Source: Paracoccaceae bacterium | Lineage (GTDB): Bacteria; Pseudomonadota; Alphaproteobacteria; Rhodobacterales; Rhodobacteraceae | DNA length: 14,367 nt | NCBI GenBank assembly: GCA_015485375.1 | Contig: WFTU01000295.1 | Location: 1-14,367 of the forward strand | Reading direction: 5' to 3' | Part shown: one piece after another, positions 1 through 5,951 of the stretch | How positions within the stretch are numbered: the stretch's first letter is position 1 | Layout of the letters: each line of letters opens with the position of its first letter | Translations under genes and position numbers: made by a program | The notes under the pieces: model-generated | What the model was told of the DNA's origin: nothing | What the model saw: only the letters and a program-made list of their open reading frames with translations | Databases searched by the model: none

Positions 1-272
1 CCGGTTCCTACCCCGGTCCCGACTGGCTGGCCAAACAGGCGCATCAGGCCGATCTGCAGGCCGAGGCCGCCGCGAAAAACATCGCCGGTGAAATCAAGGG
101 CCAGACCCCGAGCCACAATTTCAAATCGGAGCTGGTCTGCATCGTCGATACGCTCAACTCCGGCATTCTGGTCTATCGCAGCGAGAAACGCTCGCTGACC
201 CTGCCGCAGCTGAAAATCTCGCACTGGGCCAAGCGCACGTTCGAAAACATCTACCTGCGCCCCTACCGCTAA
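1..272 (+). CDS. FAD/NAD(P)-binding oxidoreductase, sulfide:quinone reductase-like (C-terminal part)
   Basis: The gene is cut by the left window edge; 89 residues of the C-terminus are read in the frame starting at base 3, ending in TAA at 270-272. Visible are a short helix-forming stretch (WLAKQAHQADLQAEAAAKNI), a GEIKGQTP turn, a CIVDTLNSGIL segment and a terminal WAKRTFENIYLRPYR. This order (helix ending in N-I, RGQ-P-like turn, C-x-x-D-x-x-x-S-G strand, then an amphipathic AK-x-x-FE-x-x-x-L tail) matches the C-terminal end of the sulfide:quinone oxidoreductase/flavocytochrome c type pyridine nucleotide-disulfide oxidoreductases, where the tail helps membrane attachment. The FAD- and substrate-binding parts lie outside the window, so the substrate cannot be stated. 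It could equally be another NDH-2/SQR-type flavoprotein. A terminator follows directly. Confidence 0.55.
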   Translation, partial: GSYPGPDWLAKQAHQADLQAEAAAKNIAGEIKGQTPSHNFKSELVCIVDTLNSGILVYRSEKRSLTLPQLKISHWAKRTFENIYLRPYR

Positions 273-277
273 CAGCA

Positions 278-309
278 AAACGCCCGCGCCGGAAACAGCG
301 CGGGCGTTT
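278..309. terminator. Bidirectional rho-independent terminator
   Basis: A 12-bp perfect inverted repeat (AAACGCCCGCGC at 278-289, its complement at 298-309) encloses an 8-nt loop. The GC-rich core is flanked by an A-tract on the left and T-tracts on the right, so it can stop both the plus-strand flavoprotein gene ending at 272 and the minus-strand gene ending at 315. Confidence 0.85.
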
Positions 310-314
310 GGTTT

Positions 315-1070
315 CTAGGGCAGCATGCGCCACGGCTTGGGCATCAGCACCCAGCGCCCGTTGACGAACACCAGCCCGTCAAAGGCCATGCCGGTCGTCT
401 CGCCCTCCCTGACGAACTTGAACCGCACGATCGGGAAACCGGGGTTCATGTATTGCAGCACATCCTTGTAGCCCCCCGGAAACGCCGCCAGCGCCGCATT
501 GCCCGCGCGCAAGGCGTCGGTGGTGGTGTAAACCATCAATACCGTATCCTGCCCGGCCTTCGGCCCGATGGCCACCCCGGGGGTGAACATCTGCGCATAG
601 GCTTCGCTCAAACGGCTGGCCAGCGGCTCGCTGTAAACCGCCGCCACATCCTCGGGCGACGGTGCCAGTTTTGCGGTCAATGCCGCCCGATCGGCGGCAG
701 GGTCCAGAAACGCCTCCAGCAAGGCCCGCGCTGCCGCCTCTCCGCCTTCGGCGCTTGTCGCCTGCGGCTTCGGACCGTTCAGAATCTCCACCAGACTGGC
801 TTGCGGATTGTCGGCACAGGCCTGTGCCAGATTTTGCAGAATGATCGCGTTGTTCTGCGCTGTCACCGGACGCACATCGCTTTTCAACGCGCCGAGATAG
901 CCAAACGTCCACGCCGCCACCATCCCGCGCTTCATTTCCGAAGCATCCACCAGCGCGTCATAGCACGCCGCATTCGGATCAAACGCATCGCCCGGATTCT
1001 CCGCCAGCGCCGGAAGCGCCACCAGCATCGCCATACTCCCGCCAAGGAGCCGTTTTCCCAAAACTGTCAT
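315..1070 (-). CDS. Exported protein with HdeA-like N-terminal domain and an unknown C-terminal domain
   Basis: The protein has 251 residues. A signal peptide is clear: basic MTVLGKR, hydrophobic core, and an ALA cleavage site at about residue 23, so it should be periplasmic. Residues 33-100 resemble the HdeA/HdeB acid-chaperone fold: a Cys at 36 and a Cys at 85 placed to form the family disulfide, an AAWTFGYL segment between them, and an NP after the second Cys. The C-terminal half (about 115-251) has a conserved-looking FPGGY, then GMAFDGLVFVNGRWVLMPKPWR; I remember similar tails in uncharacterised exported proteins but know no function. The start is placed at the second ATG: AAGG lies 7 nt upstream of it, and the alternative ATG at 1094 lies upstream of that ribosome site. 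A promoter is seen 37 bp upstream. Function unknown; an envelope stress or chaperone role is only suggested by the HdeA similarity. Confidence 0.75.
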   Translation of the reverse strand: MTVLGKRLLGGSMAMLVALPALAENPGDAFDPNAACYDALVDASEMKRGMVAAWTFGYLGALKSDVRPVTAQNNAIILQNLAQACADNPQASLVEILNGPKPQATSAEGGEAAARALLEAFLDPAADRAALTAKLAPSPEDVAAVYSEPLASRLSEAYAQMFTPGVAIGPKAGQDTVLMVYTTTDALRAGNAALAAFPGGYKDVLQYMNPGFPIVRFKFVREGETTGMAFDGLVFVNGRWVLMPKPWRMLP

Positions 1071-1106
1071 CGAAATACCTTTCTCCAGCACCAAAACAAT
1101 GCCGAA

Positions 1107-1134
1107 ACTATAGCAAGGCTTCGCGAGATCACAA
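1107..1134 (-). promoter_or_regulatory. Sigma-70-like promoter for the HdeA-like exported protein
   Basis: Reading the minus strand, TTGTGA (complement of 1129-1134) is followed after 16 bp by TATAGT (complement of 1107-1112). Both are close to the -35 and -10 consensus, and the -10 ends 36 bp before the chosen ATG at 1070. This gives the gene its own promoter inside the 78-bp gap after the DJ-1/PfpI gene. Predicted by eye only. Confidence 0.5.
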
Positions 1135-1148
1135 AACCGGTGCGGTTT

Positions 1149-1895
1149 TCAGGCCAGCATGTCCAGAAAATCGCGGGAAAACCTGTGCACATCACCGGGC
1201 CAGCGCGCCGACAGATAGTTCCCGTCCCGCACGGTAAACCCGCGCGACAGGTGGTCCGGCGTATCGCGTAAAACCGGCAGCGGCCCGTGTCTGAAATCCC
1301 CGGGCGTGGCCAGTGCCGCCTTCACCTCTGCCTCCACGGTCACCGGATAGGTCAGGTAGTAATCCCCCAGCCGTCGCCTGGTCAGCAGATACCCCGCGCG
1401 CTCCTGCCGCTCCAGCAGTGCCGTGGTTTTGCGCCCGAACAACACCGGCTTGCCAGTCGCGGGGTTCTTGCTGCGCGCTACCGCCACAACTCCGTGGCAG
1501 ATCGCGGCAACCGGTTTGTCGGCCGTGAAAAATCCGGCAATGGCATCCTGCAAAACGCGGGATTCGAGATAGGGTTTCACCCCTTTGGCATGGCCGCCCG
1601 GCAACAGCAGCGCATCAAATCCGTCAACGTCGATACCCTCGTAGCGCAACGGATTGGCAAAACGCGCATCCTGCACCAGTTCCGCATGCGCCGCCCGCGC
1701 CCGCGCATCGGCGCGCAACAACGGTTTCCAGATGCCAAGACCGTTGCCATCCAGCATCCGCGGATCGGCGCGCCCCTGTTCGCCCGTATCGGTGGCAAAC
1801 TGTACCTCGTGACCGGCTTCGGACAGAATTTTCCACGGGACCGCCACTTCGGAAGGATCGAAATCTATCGTGCTTGTGGCAATCAGCACCTTCAC
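1149..1895 (-). CDS. DJ-1/PfpI family protein (type 1 glutamine amidotransferase-like)
   Basis: The protein has 248 residues from a GTG start. The DJ-1/PfpI flavodoxin-like fold is shown by the first strand VKVLIATS, the acidic residue at E16, the LLLPGGHAKG loop at about 96-105, and the nucleophile elbow AAICHG with Cys133 and His134. Members of this superfamily include glyoxalase III/deglycase-like hydrolases, Hsp31-type chaperones and proteases; the exact reaction cannot be told from these motifs. The GTG is chosen because it overlaps the TGA of the preceding M48 gene (GTGA) and a GGAAGGGGG run lies just upstream; a longer reading frame running into the M48 gene lacks such support. Pairing with a membrane metalloprotease suggests a protein-quality or damage-repair role, which is inference. 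Confidence 0.85.
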   Translation of the reverse strand: MKVLIATSTIDFDPSEVAVPWKILSEAGHEVQFATDTGEQGRADPRMLDGNGLGIWKPLLRADARARAAHAELVQDARFANPLRYEGIDVDGFDALLLPGGHAKGVKPYLESRVLQDAIAGFFTADKPVAAICHGVVAVARSKNPATGKPVLFGRKTTALLERQERAGYLLTRRRLGDYYLTYPVTVEAEVKAALATPGDFRHGPLPVLRDTPDHLSRGFTVRDGNYLSARWPGDVHRFSRDFLDMLA

Positions 1896-2581
1896 GCGCC
1901 CGCCCCCTTCCAGCCGCTGTCCAGCTTGCGGATGGCGGCGATGCGTTCGCCGGTTTTCGGGTGGCTCATCAGCCACGCAAGTTGCCCGCCCGCCTTGCCC
2001 GCCAGATAGTCGAGCTTCTGGAACATGGCGATCTGCGGTGCCACCCCGATCCCCGATTTGGTCAGCAGCGCGGCGGCATAGGCATCGGCCTCGTATTCAT
2101 CCTGACGCGACAGTTTCGCGCCGAGCATGGAAATCAGGAAATTCACCAGATAGACCCCGACAAACGGGATCAGCCGCCCGATGATCCCCATCAGCAGCAC
2201 GCGGATGGCATTCTGCGCCCCGAAATCGATCATCCGCCGTTTGGAATGGCCAAGCGCCACATGCCCCAGTTCGTGCGCGATCACGCTGGCCAGCTCGTCG
2301 GCGGTGACAATCCCGTCGCGGTATTTGTTCATAAACCCGCGCGTGACGAATATCCGCCCGTCCGGCGCCGCCAGCCCGTTGATAGGCTCGATCTCGTAAA
2401 TGTTCACCTTGATCTGCGGCAGGTCCAGCTGCGCCGCCATCTTGCGCGTCAGACGCAGCAATTCGGGGTCTTTCAGCGGCGTGGATTGTGCATCCAGCGC
2501 CTTGCCGGTTTTCCACGCGGAAAAGCGATACATGACGTAAGCGGCAAGAACAGCCAGAAGAATGGGCGCAAAGCGAAGCAT
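1892..2581 (-). CDS. M48 family zinc metalloprotease, membrane-anchored
   Basis: The protein has 229 residues. An N-terminal hydrophobic helix (about 4-20) anchors it. Residues 103-107 are the zinc-binding HELGH, and E162-Y-E-A-D166 is the EXXXD motif that supplies the third zinc ligand in M48 peptidases such as HtpX, Ste24 and Oma1. Between them lies a hydrophobic segment (about 126-155) that may form one or two further membrane passes, and SHPKTGERIAAIRKL near the end is the usual M48 tail. It probably degrades misfolded membrane or envelope proteins. It is shorter than HtpX and has one N-terminal helix instead of two. It is the first gene of a pair; its TGA overlaps the GTG of the DJ-1/PfpI gene. 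The ribosome site is weak. It diverges from the thioredoxin-fold gene across a 185-bp gap. Confidence 0.9.
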   Translation of the reverse strand: MLRFAPILLAVLAAYVMYRFSAWKTGKALDAQSTPLKDPELLRLTRKMAAQLDLPQIKVNIYEIEPINGLAAPDGRIFVTRGFMNKYRDGIVTADELASVIAHELGHVALGHSKRRMIDFGAQNAIRVLLMGIIGRLIPFVGVYLVNFLISMLGAKLSRQDEYEADAYAAALLTKSGIGVAPQIAMFQKLDYLAGKAGGQLAWLMSHPKTGERIAAIRKLDSGWKGAGA

Positions 2582-2766
2582 GGTTTCAATATGGCGCGCC
2601 CCCCGCCGGTAAACAAGGCGTGGAGCCTGCCTAATCGCCCCGATGTCACATTGTCGGGAAGTGTCCCGAAATTCCTCTTGCCCTTACAGTTACTGGAAGG
2701 CGTAACAGAGCGGAAATCGACCGGTTTTATGCCGACTCGCCCCCCGCTTTTCAAAAGGAGCCTTCC
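2582..2766. promoter_or_regulatory. Divergent intergenic region with a short hairpin
   Basis: This 185-bp gap separates two divergent genes and must hold both promoters, though no convincing -35/-10 pair is obvious. It contains a perfect 6-bp inverted repeat TCGGGA-AGTG-TCCCGA at 2654-2669 and a GTTAC...GTAAC pair at about 2689-2706; either could be an operator. A strong ribosome site, AGGAG at about 2756-2760, precedes the plus-strand ATG. Confidence 0.4.
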
Positions 2767-3309
2767 ATGGAAATCCGAAAGACCCGCCCGCTGCTTTTCA
2801 TGCCGCCGTTGATTTTTCTGGCCATCATCGGCCTTTTCGTCTTTGGCATGACGCGCGAGAACGCCACCGATCTGCCCTCCACGATGGTCGGGCGCGAAAC
2901 CCCGCCACTCAGCCTGACACCGCTGGGCGATTTCCCGATGGTCACCACCGAAGCCCTCCGCGGTCCGGGCGTGAAACTGCTGAACTTCTGGGCCAGCTGG
3001 TGTGTCGGTTGCCGCCTTGAACATCCCGTGCTGGTCAAGATGGCCGAAGCGGGCGGGCAGATTTACGGGGCAGACTACAAGGACGACAAAGGCGTCACCT
3101 ATCTGATGGGCAAGGGAAATCCCTATGTCGCCGTTTCGCAGGACGAACGCGGGCGCACCGGCATTGACTGGGGGGTCTACGGCATACCGGAGACCTTCAT
3201 CATCGACGGCAACGGAAACGTCACCCACCGCCATATCGGCGCGATAACCGAGGAAGTGATGCGCGACACCATCATGCCGCTGATGGCCGAGGCCGAAGCG
3301 CGCTCCTGA
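2767..3309 (+). CDS. Membrane-anchored thiol:disulfide oxidoreductase, CcmG/DsbE-like
   Basis: The protein has 180 residues. An uncleaved N-terminal helix (about 9-28) anchors a periplasmic thioredoxin fold. The active site is WASWCVGC with Cys79 and Cys82, followed by EHP; the cis-proline loop is GVYGIPETF (Pro141). The GVYGxPETF loop and the acidic surroundings are typical of CcmG/DsbE, which reduces the haem-binding CXXCH cysteines of apocytochrome c. Length fits the family (about 175-185). The usual CcmG active site is WCVPC, so the Gly in place of Pro is unusual. No other ccm gene is visible next to it, although in many alphaproteobacteria ccmG follows ccmABCD. The start is supported by AGGAG 6-8 nt upstream. 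It could be a CcmG paralogue or a related reductase. Confidence 0.85.
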   Translation: MEIRKTRPLLFMPPLIFLAIIGLFVFGMTRENATDLPSTMVGRETPPLSLTPLGDFPMVTTEALRGPGVKLLNFWASWCVGCRLEHPVLVKMAEAGGQIYGADYKDDKGVTYLMGKGNPYVAVSQDERGRTGIDWGVYGIPETFIIDGNGNVTHRHIGAITEEVMRDTIMPLMAEAEARS

Positions 3310-3315
3310 CGCGCT

Positions 3316-4473
3316 CTACCAAGCGCAAGGCAGGTTCAGCACTCCGCGGAAGGCCCAGCCGCCGACCCGCACCTCGCCGTCGAGGCGCAGGTCGGGCAGG
3401 GCGGCGAAGATCATCGGCAGGGCGATATCGGCCACCAGCGCCTTGCTCGCCCATGCGCCGGCGCAAAAATGCGGCCCCGCGCCAAAGGCGATATGCTTGC
3501 CCGCATCGCGCGTGATGTCGAACCTGTCCGCATCGGCAAACACCGCCTCGTCGCGGTTGCCGGAGTTGAACATCAGGAACACATCGTCGCCCTCTTCGAA
3601 ATCCACCCCGCCGAAATGCGCATCCTGTGCGATCCGGCGCGGCGACATGCCGATGGGCGAGAGCCAGCGCACGAATTCCTCGAACACCTGCATCCACGAG
3701 ACCTTGCCCTCCAGCACCATCTGCAACTGCTCCGGACGTTCCAGCAAGGCCCAGATCGCCCCCGCGATCACATCGCGCGGCTCGTTCTGCCCGCCGCTGA
3801 TCGCCAGTTTTATATTGGCGCGGATGGCTTCCCCGGGCAATCCGGCCTCCTGCATGGTTGATAGCATATCGCGCGCGTTCAGGCCGCGCATCCGCCCCAG
3901 CATTTCGTCAATCGCCGCGTCGATGGCGGCCGTCGCCTCGTGGCAGCGCGCCTCCACCTCCGGATCGCCGGCATAATTGGCAATCCCGTCGATCATCGCC
4001 TGTGACCAGCGGTCGATATCGCGCCAGTGCGCGCAATGCAGGCCGGTAAGATGGATCAGCGCCCGCGCCGACAGCCGCGTGGCGTAGTCCTGAAACAGGT
4101 CACCGCCGCCAAGGGGGGCGAGTTCCGCCAGTATGGCCTTGGCCTCCGCCCTGAAACGCAGGGTCCAGTGGTCGCGCACGGTTGCGGGCGAGACGGTCGG
4201 GAATATCGCCTTGCGCTCGCGGCTGTGCGCTATCCCGTCCTTGCGCATCATGTTGTGCCCCATCAGTACGGTCATCAAGCCTTCGGGCTGTTCCGAGGAA
4301 AACACCTCGATATTCGGCTCCGCGCGCACGATATCGTCGCGCCGCAGCAACAGGGTGCGGTTGAATTGCGGCACGAAGGCAATCGGGGCCTCGGCCCGCA
4401 TACGTTTCAGCACCGGATAGGGATCATCACGGAATTCGGTCGGGTCGATATCGAAAACAGGGGCATTGCTCAT
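3316..4473 (-). CDS. Cytochrome P450
   Basis: The protein has 385 residues, typical of soluble bacterial class I P450s. The haem loop is FGAGPHFCAGAWASK with the thiolate Cys337. The K-helix ExxR is E266-x-x-R269, and the meander region holds NRDEAVFADADRFDITR. The C-helix haem-propionate region is seen as H83-x-x-x-R. The I-helix reads SGGQNEPRD at 226-234, so the acid-alcohol pair that normally helps O2 activation (AGxDT or AGxET) is absent. The substrate is unknown, and no ferredoxin or ferredoxin reductase gene is visible nearby. It lies last in the minus-strand gene run, after the inverted-repeat element, which ends 11 bp before its ATG; the only ribosome-site-like sequence is TAGG at that boundary, so translation may be weak. 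Its stop is 6 bp from the stop of the convergent thioredoxin-fold gene. Confidence 0.95.
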   Translation of the reverse strand: MSNAPVFDIDPTEFRDDPYPVLKRMRAEAPIAFVPQFNRTLLLRRDDIVRAEPNIEVFSSEQPEGLMTVLMGHNMMRKDGIAHSRERKAIFPTVSPATVRDHWTLRFRAEAKAILAELAPLGGGDLFQDYATRLSARALIHLTGLHCAHWRDIDRWSQAMIDGIANYAGDPEVEARCHEATAAIDAAIDEMLGRMRGLNARDMLSTMQEAGLPGEAIRANIKLAISGGQNEPRDVIAGAIWALLERPEQLQMVLEGKVSWMQVFEEFVRWLSPIGMSPRRIAQDAHFGGVDFEEGDDVFLMFNSGNRDEAVFADADRFDITRDAGKHIAFGAGPHFCAGAWASKALVADIALPMIFAALPDLRLDGEVRVGGWAFRGVLNLPCAW

Positions 4474-4516
4474 CTGTTCAGCCTAGGGCGTAGACCCATA
4501 AACCACAAGCCACCAG

Positions 4517-4611
4517 TTTGGCAGATTTCCGCCCTGAGCAGGCGCAAGGCCGCAGGAATAGTGGTTCTATTTCAAGGCATTGCAACGCAGTCAGGGCGGA
4601 AATCCGCCAAA
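4517..4611. repeat. Internal 95-bp palindrome of the repeat element
   Basis: The arms are TTTGGCAGATTTCCGCCCTG plus A (4517-4537) and its complement at 4591-4611, matching at 20 of 21 positions. Further in, GAATAG-TGGTT-CTATTT (4556-4572) forms the tip, and the sequence between shows partial pairing. As RNA on either strand it would fold into one long hairpin. Confidence 0.75.
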
Positions 4612-4679
4612 CCCGAAGGGCGCGGCTCTCGCTTCATCTCAATGGCTCGGGCCGCTTGCAAAGGGGGCCACCCTGTGCG

Positions 4680-4717
4680 GCGCGACCCAAACCATTGATA
4701 TTTCGCGAGGGTCGCGC
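4680..4717. repeat. Second internal hairpin of the repeat element
   Basis: GCGCGACCC (4680-4688) pairs perfectly with GGGTCGCGC (4709-4717) across a 20-nt AT-richer loop. The right arm overlaps the inner base of the outer inverted repeat by one position. No T-tract follows, so it is not a classical terminator. Confidence 0.6.
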
Positions 4718-4731
4718 TGGTGGCATGTGGT

Positions 4732-5340
4732 TTATGGGTCTACGCCCTGGCCCTGCCGTTTGCGCCAGCGCAAGAACAGAATGTAGAGCGCGATCAGCCC
4801 CAGTGCCGCACCCGTCATGCTCCAGCCGATGCGGCTGGCCAGAGCAATGATATTGTCGAGGTTCTCGCCAAACAGATAACCGATGGAGGAATACATCAAC
4901 ACCCAGATCATTTCGCCCAGCACGCCCCAGAAGGTATAGCGCGCCCAGCGCATTTCGCTGGCACCATACAGAAAATTACTCGTCGGCCCCAGCGGCGACA
5001 GCAGCCAGCGCGTGAAAAACACCCCCGGACCACCGTAGCGCAGCATGAAGGCCTTCACCCTGTCCACCTTCTTCGCCCGCGACTCCCGCTGGCGCAACCG
5101 CGCCTCCACCTTGTGGCCGCCCCAATAGCCGATCCAGTAGCCGATCTGGTCCCCCGTCACCGCGCCCGCCAGCGCCACCGGCAGCACCAGCCACGGGGAC
5201 ATATTGCCGATGGCCATGTAGCTGCCGACCACCAGCAGGGCAGGGGTGGAGGGCGAGGGCAATCCCATGCAACTGCCCAGCACCGCGAAAAACAGTGTGA
5301 CCAGCCCGTAGGTGTCCATCAGATACATGAAGGTATCCAT
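4732..5340 (-). CDS. DedA family membrane protein (VTT domain), downstream copy
   Basis: The protein has 202 residues with about four to five hydrophobic segments. DedA features visible are the re-entrant-loop region GLPSPSTPALLVVGS (about 26-40), GDQIGYWIGYWGG at 63-75 with Asp64, and FFTRWLLSPLGP at 108-119 with Arg111, followed by YGASEMRW. DedA/VTT proteins include proton-motive-force-dependent transporters for osmotic and drug resistance and undecaprenyl-phosphate or phospholipid flippases. The glutamate and aspartate of the E...PGD segment, important in E. coli YqjA, are not seen here. The ATG overlaps the stop of the upstream dedA copy (TAATG). The last codons, GVDP and stop, are contributed by the inverted-repeat element, so the native C-terminus may have been replaced. 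Confidence 0.9.
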   Translation of the reverse strand: MDTFMYLMDTYGLVTLFFAVLGSCMGLPSPSTPALLVVGSYMAIGNMSPWLVLPVALAGAVTGDQIGYWIGYWGGHKVEARLRQRESRAKKVDRVKAFMLRYGGPGVFFTRWLLSPLGPTSNFLYGASEMRWARYTFWGVLGEMIWVLMYSSIGYLFGENLDNIIALASRIGWSMTGAALGLIALYILFLRWRKRQGQGVDP

Positions 5341-5951
5341 TAACCGGCGCTCCGTTCGCGCTGCATCTTGCGCACCACGACCACCAGCCGGTACCCGAGC
5401 AGAACCGCCGCCAGCGCCGCCAGTATCGCCCAGCTTGCATTGCCCATCAGGCTGGCCAGCGCCTCCAGATTGCCGCGAAAGGCGTAGCCGATACCCAGAT
5501 AGATCGCGACCCAGACCAGCTCCCCCGCCAGATCCCAGAGCGTGAAACGCAGCCAGCGCATGTCACTGGCACCGGTCAGGATGTTGATGGTCGGCCCGAC
5601 CGGCGCAAACAGCCAGCGCGACAGGAACACGCTCATCCCGCCCCAGCGCCGCATCAGCTCCTTGGAGCGCGCGATCTGCGCCGCACGGGCCGGTTTGCGT
5701 GACAGGCGTTCCTCCACCGCATTGCCGGTGAAATACCCGATGTGGTAGCCGATCTGGTCACCGCTCACCGCCGCCACCAGCGCGGTCAGATAGGCCGGCA
5801 CCAGCGCAATATCGCCCTCGGCCACAAAAGCCCCGATGGCCATCAGCACCAGCGTGCTCGGCAGGGGCGCGCCGGCCGCGGCCAGAACTCCGATCCCGAA
5901 CAACAGCCACAGCCCGTAGGTCGGCACAAGGGCGAGCACCGCCTCGGTCAT
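5340..5951 (-). CDS. DedA family membrane protein (VTT domain), upstream copy
   Basis: The protein has 203 residues and is a paralogue of the next gene. Key residues fall at the same numbers in both: Asp64 in GDQIGYHIGYFTG and Arg111 in FLSRWLFAPVGPT, followed by TGASDMRWLRF. This suggests an in-register tandem duplication. The re-entrant-loop region is APLPSTLVLMAIGAF, again without the Glu/Asp pair of canonical DedA transporters. Hydrophobic segments span roughly 13-40, 48-66, 104-125, 138-158 and 172-192. The ATG overlaps the TGA of the preceding one-helix protein (ATGA) and its own TAA overlaps the next ATG, so all three are likely co-translated. Lipid or polyprenyl-phosphate transport is the family expectation; the substrate is unknown. 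Confidence 0.9.
   Translation of the reverse strand: MTEAVLALVPTYGLWLLFGIGVLAAAGAPLPSTLVLMAIGAFVAEGDIALVPAYLTALVAAVSGDQIGYHIGYFTGNAVEERLSRKPARAAQIARSKELMRRWGGMSVFLSRWLFAPVGPTINILTGASDMRWLRFTLWDLAGELVWVAIYLGIGYAFRGNLEALASLMGNASWAILAALAAVLLGYRLVVVVRKMQRERSAG

Larger units (their letters stand above)
4485..4748. repeat. 264-bp nested inverted-repeat element (REP/MITE-like)
   Basis: The ends are inverted repeats of 32 bp with one mismatch: 4485-4516, starting AGGGCGTAGACCC, pairs with 4717-4748, ending GGGTCTACGCCCT. The first 23 bp are perfect. Inside lie a 95-bp hairpin (4517-4611) that begins directly after the left repeat, and a 9-bp stem hairpin (4680-4717). No protein-like reading frame of its own is convincing. 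No target-site duplication is visible at the flanks (AGCCT on the left, GGCCC on the right), so mobility is not proven. The structure resembles a non-autonomous miniature element or a palindromic intergenic repeat. It lies between a dedA gene and the P450 gene and provides the stop codon of the former. Confidence 0.75.

Noticed and set aside
4485..4748. Reading the element as a true insertion sequence or as the operon's terminator
   Set aside because: There is no transposase, no visible target-site duplication and no T-tract after any stem, so only a repeat or MITE-like label is supported.
4518..4850. Small open frames inside the repeat element (for example 4518-4850 plus)
   Set aside because: They are formed by the palindromic sequence and run into the antisense of dedA; there is no ribosome site and no protein-like composition.
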